Assembly (NCBI GenBank): GCA_027064665.1
Contig: JAMOPH010000293.1
Span: forward strand, 1 to 9,726
Source: a bacterium
GTDB taxonomy: Bacteria > UBP14 > UBA6098 > B30-G16
Reading direction: 5' to 3'
DNA length: 9,726 nt
Notes under the pieces: model-generated
What the model was told of the DNA's origin: nothing
Database searches by the model: none
What the model saw: the letters and a program-made list of their open reading frames with translations, nothing else
Position numbers and translations under genes: made by a program
Shown here: positions 6,280 to 9,726 of the stretch, piece after piece
How positions within the stretch are numbered: position 1 is the first letter of the stretch
Layout: each line of letters begins with the position of its first letter

Positions 6280-7812
6280 TTACGGGACCGTTATTGTAAT
6301 CGTGTCAGTGGTAAAGACCCAGTATCCGCAGAAGGGCTGGAGTGTATCGGCGACAAAGTAAGTATTTGTCTGCGGGTCAAACCCAAAGACTGCATTTAAG
6401 ATGGCAGGGGATTCGGTGATTCTGCTGGCGAGTGCGCCCTCTCTCGGCGCACCGATGAGGTTCCATCCGGGATAAAGAACATAGGTTAGCGAATCCGCAG
6501 TGGATATCGGGGGGATTTCCACGAAACCGGAATCGAGGGAGAACACCCAGGCAGCCTGCCCAGGGGCTAATATGTCGGTCAGATTGTAGATTTTGTCCTC
6601 GTTGTTCCACGAGTATGCGGGGGAGATATAGGAGTCAAAAATTTCGCTGAGGGGTAGAGATTCTGCGAACGGGTTTGAGAATAGGTTCCATCCACGGTTT
6701 ATGAAGAGCATATTGAAGACAACGCCGTAGATGCTGTCTTCGGAGGAGATAATTATACCGTCCTGGGCGAGAGTATATCCGAATTTGGTTTTTGAAGACG
6801 GGAAAGAAACATCTCTGCCAACCGGTTTATCGGCGAAATATAGAACATCTGAGCGTCTAAAAAAGTAATCTACAGTTGCAAGGTTGGGAATAAATCTACC
6901 CTTTGGGCAAACCGGGCGAGAAGGAATGTATCTAATACCTAAAAAAGAGCTTTCGGCAAAACCATTGCATACGTGCTCATAAGACTCACCACTTGGACCA
7001 TCAAAAAACCTTTCCCCCTCCTCCCAATAACCGAGCACGGTAAAGTCCGTTAAATAGTTGTTATGTATGAGGGACCATCTTCCCCATCGCCAAGTAGTGC
7101 AATGGTAGCCATCGCCAAGTATATAATCCCAGTTACCTCCTAAATCCTTCCTATAAACCTCCCCGATTACAACATTTATATCAAATGCCACCGCTGCGGA
7201 TCCACCATACGGAGCTGCTCCTGTTTGCCAACCCCAAAAACCTATGTAATCGTCTTTAACCCCCAGTAAACGCGGCTGAAATCCAGCATAGTAATCCTCG
7301 ACTGTATAACTAAAAACCTCTATGCGATTGAAATCAATTAAATAGATGTAAAGTGATCTGTAAGTGGGGATTAAAGCAAGCACCCCCGAGAATGACCTCA
7401 TAGCCACAGGAAACACCCACTGGTAGCCGTCGGCGAGCATCATATTAACTCTGAAAGAGTCCTCCAATCCCACTACTTTGAGGGTGCATATTCCCTCCGG
7501 ACCGGGGACAATTTTCCAGAAATCTGCGGTGCCGTCCCAGTTGAAATCTAATATCCCCGCACGGCGAGGGGTATCAGGTCTTTCAACGGCGTCCGAAACA
7601 TCAAACTGCCAAATCACGGAACCATCCTTGGTGGATATACAAGTGAGGGTATCATTTCGGACCACCTGCAGAAACTGTCTCCCGTCTGCGAGGGTGACCA
7701 CCGGATAAGGGTCCATAAATTCTCCCAGATTTGGCGCCCGCCAGACCGTATCGAGCACGCCGGCAAAAACCGCCCCCGCCAGAAGCAAAAACAAAATAGC
7801 GATTTTTCGCAT
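6280..7812 (-). CDS. Secreted protein with PQQ/FG-GAP-like N-terminus and two C-terminal GWNL repeats
   Basis: The protein is 510 aa. The frame is open further upstream, to 8022, but that stretch runs through the tRNA gene. The ATG at 7810-7812 has GGAGG 7 nt before it and gives a signal peptide (MRKIAILFLLLAGAVFA, cut near 17). Residues 63-70 read DGSVIWQF, as in PQQ/beta-propeller blades, and D89-x-N-x-D93-G-x-x-D97 resembles an FG-GAP/VCBS calcium-binding loop. The middle (about 140-350) is rich in Trp, Tyr and Phe and matches nothing I recognise. The C-terminus has two repeats 75 residues apart: G374-WNLFSNP with APGQAAWVF, and G449-WNLIGAP with FCGYWVF before TITITVP. Such GWNL/GYWVF repeats are known at the ends of secreted proteins in several FCB and candidate phyla. 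It probably reports or displays at the cell surface. DNA of the middle is clearly AT-richer (32-47% GC in sampled lines) than the giant gene. Confidence 0.88.
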   Translation of the reverse strand: MRKIAILFLLLAGAVFAGVLDTVWRAPNLGEFMDPYPVVTLADGRQFLQVVRNDTLTCISTKDGSVIWQFDVSDAVERPDTPRRAGILDFNWDGTADFWKIVPGPEGICTLKVVGLEDSFRVNMMLADGYQWVFPVAMRSFSGVLALIPTYRSLYIYLIDFNRIEVFSYTVEDYYAGFQPRLLGVKDDYIGFWGWQTGAAPYGGSAAVAFDINVVIGEVYRKDLGGNWDYILGDGYHCTTWRWGRWSLIHNNYLTDFTVLGYWEEGERFFDGPSGESYEHVCNGFAESSFLGIRYIPSRPVCPKGRFIPNLATVDYFFRRSDVLYFADKPVGRDVSFPSSKTKFGYTLAQDGIIISSEDSIYGVVFNMLFINRGWNLFSNPFAESLPLSEIFDSYISPAYSWNNEDKIYNLTDILAPGQAAWVFSLDSGFVEIPPISTADSLTYVLYPGWNLIGAPREGALASRITESPAILNAVFGFDPQTNTYFVADTLQPFCGYWVFTTDTITITVP

Positions 7813-7839
7813 CCCCAAACCTCCAGTCTCTCTCAAAAT

Positions 7840-7868
7840 ATTATAGGGATAAAATCGGGGAAGGGCAA
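7840..7868 (-). promoter_or_regulatory. Promoter of the 510-aa secreted protein gene
   Basis: On the minus strand, TTGCCC (7863-7868) is followed by 17 bp and a perfect TATAAT (7840-7845). It lies between the tRNA 3' end and the ATG at 7812. A start of transcription about 7 nt further on would give a leader of about 20-25 nt containing GGAGG. The gene can therefore be expressed independently of the tRNA transcript upstream. Confidence 0.72.
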
Positions 7869-7869
7869 T

Positions 7870-7877
7870 AAAAAATG
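7870..7877 (-). terminator. U-tract just after the tRNA-Glu
   Basis: The transcript strand reads CATTTTTT directly after the tRNA discriminator base. A run of six U after the stable acceptor/T-arm structure could end transcription or mark the trailer for processing. No separate hairpin is present, so termination here is only a possibility. Confidence 0.35.
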
Positions 7878-7951
7878 CGACGCCAACGGGATTTGAACCC
7901 GTGTTACAGGCTTGAAAGGCCTGTGTCCTAACCGGGCTGGACGATGGCGTC
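7878..7951 (-). tRNA. tRNA-Glu (anticodon UUC)
   Basis: The 74-nt cloverleaf folds fully: acceptor GACGCCA/TGGCGTC (7 perfect pairs), D-stem GTCC/GGAC, anticodon stem CAGGC/GCCTG around the loop CTTTCAA with anticodon TTC, a 4-nt variable loop, and T-arm ACGGG-TTCAAAT-CCCGT. The discriminator is G. CCA is not encoded; the next bases are C and A followed by a T-run, so CCA must be added by the nucleotidyltransferase. The D-arm sequence (TCGTCCAG...) is typical of bacterial tRNA-Glu. This tRNA serves translation and can also supply glutamyl-tRNA for other pathways. Confidence 0.96.
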
Positions 7952-7962
7952 GCTTGGCGATG

Positions 7963-7992
7963 TAAATATGAACGAGAAGGCATTTTTGTCAA
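7963..7992 (-). promoter_or_regulatory. Promoter of the tRNA-Glu gene
   Basis: On the minus strand, a perfect TTGACA (7987-7992) is followed by 18 bp and TATTTA (7963-7968). The mature tRNA 5' end is 11 nt beyond the -10. That leaves only a few leader nucleotides for RNase P to remove. Confidence 0.68.
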
Positions 7993-8193
7993 GGGAAAAT
8001 ATTGCCCCCTCTCAAATATCACCAGAAGAAAACTCTGCCAATCCGCACCCGTAAAATTGGATTGAATACTCTCTCAAAAGACTTCCCCCGCAACTGCGCC
8101 AGTGATTCTATCCTATTTCGGACAGTTTTCAGGAGTTGGACACAAAACAACGATGAATGTGGGGAAAATAAAGGTTATGCCCTAAATTATTCC
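7993..8193. other. Intergenic region between divergent promoters; nothing recognised
   Basis: About 200 bp separate the tRNA-Glu promoter (leftward) from the khpA promoter (rightward). I find no gene with a credible ribosome-binding site, no known riboswitch and no repeat array. The only structure noticed is a weak inverted repeat, CAATCC (8039-8044) with GGATTG (8059-8064), which has no T-run and is probably chance. A 72-codon plus-strand open frame crosses the region but ends inside the khpA promoter and lacks a ribosome-binding site. Confidence 0.5.
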
Positions 8194-8221
8194 TTGACAG
8201 ATCGCAAAATGTGTTTATAAT
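8194..8221 (+). promoter_or_regulatory. Consensus sigma70-type promoter of the first khpA
   Basis: Perfect TTGACA (8194-8199), a 16-bp spacer, and perfect TATAAT (8216-8221). A transcription start near 8228 leaves a leader of about 55 nt rich in CAGAAAC/CAACAGAAAC before AGGAGG (8273-8278). Both hexamers match consensus, so strong, constitutive expression is likely. Confidence 0.82.
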
Positions 8222-8284
8222 TTGGTGCGTTGATGGGAAAACCGGTTCTCAAACAGAAACAGCAACAGAAACAGGAGGTGCCAG

Positions 8285-8533
8285 ATGACCGACCTCAAGA
8301 CATTCGTGGAGGAAGTGGTAAAGGTCCTGGTTGACCAGCCCGACTATGTTGATGTCCGTGAGATTTCGGGTGAACGCACCACGGTGATTGAACTTCGCGT
8401 GGGCGAGGGAGACCTCGGAAAAGTTATCGGCAAAGGAGGAAGAATCGCCAACGCAATCCGCACTCTTCTGACCGCGGTTGCCGCCCGGCAGGGCAAACGG
8501 GCAGTGTTAGAGATCATTGAACCGGGAATGTAA
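8285..8533 (+). CDS. khpA: KH-domain RNA-binding protein KhpA, copy 1
   Basis: 82 aa, the usual length for the small KhpA/YlqC family of single-KH RNA-binding proteins. These bind RNA through the KH fold, and in several bacteria partner with KhpB/Jag to affect cell division and RNA fate. The KH GxxG loop is visible as G49-K-G-G52 within LGKVIGKGGRI, followed by the helix AIRTLL and the final strand AVLEIIEPG. The start is fixed by AGGAGG ending 6 nt before the ATG. It has its own promoter and terminator, so it is a single-gene unit upstream of rpsP. It is 70/82 identical to copy 2. Compared with copy 2 (VIGKEGRTARAIRTLL, the form usual for the family), this copy has GKGG-RIANAIRTLL: the variable loop residue is Gly, and N replaces a basic residue just after it. 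It may differ in RNA choice. Confidence 0.93.
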   Translation: MTDLKTFVEEVVKVLVDQPDYVDVREISGERTTVIELRVGEGDLGKVIGKGGRIANAIRTLLTAVAARQGKRAVLEIIEPGM

Positions 8534-8565
8534 TTCGCTCAATGAAAAAATTTTCCCCGACTGAT

Positions 8566-8598
8566 ACCCCGTGGGGTCGGTCTTCCCTGCGGGGTTTT
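8566..8598 (+). terminator. Intrinsic terminator after khpA copy 1
   Basis: An 11-bp stem pairs ACCCCGTGGGG (8566-8576) with CCCTGCGGGGT (8585-8595), with two G-U pairs. The loop is 8 nt (8577-8584), followed by T at 8595-8598. It begins about 30 nt after the khpA stop codon. The U-tract is short, so some read-through into rpsP is possible. Confidence 0.72.
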
Positions 8599-8642
8599 CA
8601 TAATGTGCTGGCTAAATTTTTACAAATTTAACAATTTATTTC

Positions 8643-8668
8643 TTGACAAACCCCAACCGACCTATAGT
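8643..8668 (+). promoter_or_regulatory. Probable promoter of rpsP-khpA copy 2
   Basis: A perfect TTGACA at 8643-8648 lies just after an AT-rich stretch (8614-8642) that could act as an UP element. The best -10-like hexamer is TATAGT at 8663-8668, only 14 bp further on, which is shorter than ideal. TAGTGT at 16 bp is weaker. The position between the khpA terminator and rpsP makes a promoter likely, but the -10 is uncertain. Confidence 0.45.
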
Positions 8669-8697
8669 GTTCTTTAATTGCGGTAGAATGATGGAAC

Positions 8698-8703
8698 AGG
8701 AGG
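8698..8703 (+). promoter_or_regulatory. Ribosome-binding site fixing the TTG start of rpsP
   Basis: AGGAGG at 8698-8703 sits 7 nt before the TTG at 8711. The TTG is directly followed by AVSIRFRRGG, the normal S16 N-terminus. The nearby ATG codons at 8688 and 8691 are in a different frame. Confidence 0.85.
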
Positions 8704-8710
8704 GCAGAAA

Positions 8711-9100
8711 TTGGCTGTTTCAATAAGATTTAGAAGAGGGGGAAGGCGGAACAGACCGTTTTTCAGGATAGTGGTTGCCGATTCCCGTTCGCCGAGGGAC
8801 GGCAAGTTCATAGAGACGCTGGGATATTACGATCCGCTTCCGGACCCGGAGATTGTCAAGGTCAAAGAGGACCGGATGGTTTACTGGCTTGTTCAGGGAG
8901 CAATTCCCACCAAAAATCTAAAGTCAATCCTCCGACGCCAGGGACTGTGGGCAAAACTTGTGAAGATGGCGGAGGAGGAAAAACTTAAGGCGAAATCAAA
9001 GAGTCAACAGACCGAGCAAAAGACCGCAGAACCTCAAGCAGAGGCAGAGGTAGCAACAGAACAAGGAGGTAATGATGACCGACCTGAGGACGTTCATTGA
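8711..9100 (+). CDS. rpsP: 30S ribosomal protein S16 with long charged C-terminal tail
   Basis: 129 aa. Residues 1-80 match S16 throughout: AVSIRFRRGG, RPFFRIVVADSRSPRDGKFIE, LGYYDPL, YWLVQGAIPT, SILRRQGLW. S16 binds 16S rRNA and helps assemble the body of the 30S subunit. The start is TTG with a strong ribosome-binding site. S16 is commonly about 80-90 aa; here an extra tail of about 40 residues, rich in E, K, Q and A, follows residue 88 (EEEKLKAKSKSQQTEQ and onward). The last residues, QGGNDDRPEDVH, are read from the ribosome-binding site and first codons of the next gene in another frame, and the stop TGA (9098-9100) lies inside khpA copy 2. The overlap suggests translational coupling. The usual partners rimM and trmD do not follow; the unit stops after khpA. 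Confidence 0.96.
   Translation: MAVSIRFRRGGRRNRPFFRIVVADSRSPRDGKFIETLGYYDPLPDPEIVKVKEDRMVYWLVQGAIPTKNLKSILRRQGLWAKLVKMAEEEKLKAKSKSQQTEQKTAEPQAEAEVATEQGGNDDRPEDVH
9064..9069 (+). promoter_or_regulatory. khpA: Ribosome-binding site of khpA copy 2, inside rpsP
   Basis: AGGAGG at 9064-9069 lies within the rpsP coding region. Two adjacent ATG codons follow: 9072 is only 2 nt away, while 9075 is 5 nt away. The second also gives a protein that aligns residue for residue with copy 1 (both start MTDL), so 9075 is preferred. Confidence 0.8.
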
Positions 9101-9323
9101 GACAGTGGCAAAGGCGCTTGTGGACCAGCCCGACTATGTGGATGTTCGGGAGATCTCCGGCGAGCGCACCACGGTGTTTGAACTCCGTGTTGGCGAGGGC
9201 GACCTCGGTAAGGTGATCGGAAAAGAAGGGCGCACAGCACGCGCTATCCGCACACTGCTCAGCGCAGTCGCCGCCAAACAGGGCAAGCGCGCCGTCCTTG
9301 AGATCATTGAGCCGGGCAAGTAA
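9075..9323 (+). CDS. khpA: KH-domain RNA-binding protein KhpA, copy 2
   Basis: 82 aa if started at the second of two tandem ATG codons (83 aa from 9072). It has the KH fold order with the GxxG loop G49-K-E-G52 in LGKVIGKEGRT, then ARAIRTLLSAVAAKQGKRAVLEIIEPGK. This is the canonical KhpA/YlqC form, and its place directly after rpsP is the position conserved in many bacteria, so it is probably the ancestral copy. It overlaps rpsP by 26 bp and is likely translationally coupled to it, tying its level to S16. It differs from copy 1 at 12 positions, five in the first helix region (5, 8, 10, 12, 14) and three around the GxxG loop (51, 54, 56), while residues 15-34 are identical. Silent sites differ often, so the duplication is old and both proteins appear to be under selection. 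Confidence 0.94.
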   Translation: MTDLRTFIETVAKALVDQPDYVDVREISGERTTVFELRVGEGDLGKVIGKEGRTARAIRTLLSAVAAKQGKRAVLEIIEPGK

Positions 9324-9350
9324 TCCCCGACATCAGCCAATCAGAAAACA

Positions 9351-9379
9351 AACGGGTTCCAATGCGGAGCCCGTTTTTT
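9351..9379 (+). terminator. Intrinsic, probably bidirectional terminator between khpA copy 2 and lpxK
   Basis: The stem AACGGGTTCC (9351-9360) pairs with GGAGCCCGTT (9366-9375), 10 bp with one G-U pair, around the loop AATGC. It is followed by T at 9374-9379. On the other strand the same hairpin is followed by TTTGTTTTC, so it can also end the convergent lpxK transcript. Confidence 0.88.
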
Positions 9380-9410
9380 ATTTGCATTTCCTTCTCCCAA
9401 GGAGGACCCC

Positions 9411-9726
9411 TCACTTCGCCAAATTCAGAATCCTTTCCGGCACATAGTCCAACTGCGCCCTGACCAGCAACACCTCTATCGGCGGCGAAAACCCCGCAAT
9501 TTTTACCGCGTCCTTCTCGGTGGTCAGAATTATCTCGGCAGACCTGCGCCGGGCAAGGGAAAGCACCCTTTCCACCTGCGATTTCTTGTAAAACCTGTGG
9601 TCCAAAAACCACTTTTTCCCGACGACTTCCGCCCCCAGAGACCTCACCAGTCTCTCAAACCGGTGCGGATTTGCGATTCCCGCGCACAGGAAAACGCGTT
9701 TGCCGGCAATATATTCCAGCGGGCGC
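9411..9726 (-). CDS. lpxK: Tetraacyldisaccharide 4'-kinase LpxK, C-terminal part
   Basis: The last 104 residues are present; the N-terminus, with the P-loop, lies beyond the right edge. LpxK uses ATP to phosphorylate the 4' position of the lipid A disaccharide precursor at the inner membrane, making lipid IVA. Recognisable family segments are GKRVFLCAGIANPHRFERL near the left of the visible part, the WFLDHRFY stretch, and LTTEKDAVKI, the conserved LpxK TTEKDAVK motif. A GTG inside (9647) could look like a start, but the family match continues upstream of it to the window edge. It is convergent with the rpsP-khpA unit and shares a terminator with it. It shows that the organism makes LPS, i.e. 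it is diderm. Confidence 0.93.
   Translation of the reverse strand, partial: RPLEYIAGKRVFLCAGIANPHRFERLVRSLGAEVVGKKWFLDHRFYKKSQVERVLSLARRRSAEIILTTEKDAVKIAGFSPPIEVLLVRAQLDYVPERILNLAK

Noticed and set aside
7813..8022. An extra 70 codons upstream of the 510-aa secreted protein
   Set aside because: The stretch runs through the tRNA-Glu gene and a promoter (TGSNPVG is the tRNA T-arm translated). The ATG at 7812 has a good ribosome-binding site and starts a signal peptide.
8002..8220. A 72-codon plus-strand open frame between the tRNA and khpA
   Set aside because: It has no ribosome-binding site, shows no recognisable domain, and ends inside the khpA promoter.
8691..8726. A tiny frame (ATG GAA CAG ...TAA) overlapping the rpsP start, which could act as a leader peptide
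   Set aside because: There is no ribosome-binding site before it, it contains the rpsP ribosome-binding site itself, and it is easily explained by chance.
9304..9612. A 102-codon minus-strand frame overlapping lpxK and the terminator
   Set aside because: It lies in a different frame from the clear LpxK match and runs through the hairpin terminator, so it is a shadow frame.

Overview
The window looks like chromosome from an uncultured, diderm (LPS-making) bacterium, probably of a candidate phylum in or near the FCB group. The evidence is an LpxK fragment (lipid A synthesis), large secreted proteins built from InlB-B-like and cohesin-like modules with C-terminal GWNL-type repeats, and sigma70-like TTGACA/TATAAT promoters. 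This taxon is an inference; nothing here fixes a species. No insertion sequence, phage gene or CRISPR array was seen.

Left two thirds, minus strand. One giant reading frame runs from an ATG at 6173 through the left edge without a stop (2057 codons visible). It encodes a signal peptide, an N-terminal DNRLRE/CBM96-like beta module, and a regular series of cassettes of about 360 residues. Each cassette has the order A-B-C-D: A, B and C are InlB-B-like repeats of about 75-82 residues, and D is a cohesin-like beta-sandwich of about 125-130 residues. Four complete cassettes are followed by a fifth in which B is present four times (A-B-B-B-B-C...) as the window ends. Upstream on the same strand is a second secreted protein of 510 aa with a PQQ/FG-GAP-like N-terminal part, an AT-rich middle and two tandem GWNL repeats at the C-terminus. 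Each of these genes has its own recognisable promoter.

Middle. A tRNA-Glu(UUC) gene lies on the minus strand upstream of the 510-aa gene, with its own promoter. It is separated from the plus-strand genes by an intergenic region of about 330 bp that holds divergent promoters.

Right side, plus strand. A translation-related block has the order khpA - rpsP - khpA. Two KH-domain RNA-binding paralogues of 82 aa (70/82 identical) flank ribosomal protein S16. The first khpA has a consensus promoter and its own intrinsic terminator. rpsP starts at TTG, has an unusually long charged C-terminal tail, and overlaps the second khpA by 26 bp, so the end of S16 is read from the ribosome-binding site and first codons of the second khpA. 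The unit ends at a strong hairpin terminator that probably also serves the convergent lpxK (3' part only) at the right edge.

The most unusual features are the cassette architecture of the giant surface protein, with its local B-unit expansion, and the khpA-rpsP-khpA arrangement with overprinting at the rpsP/khpA junction.
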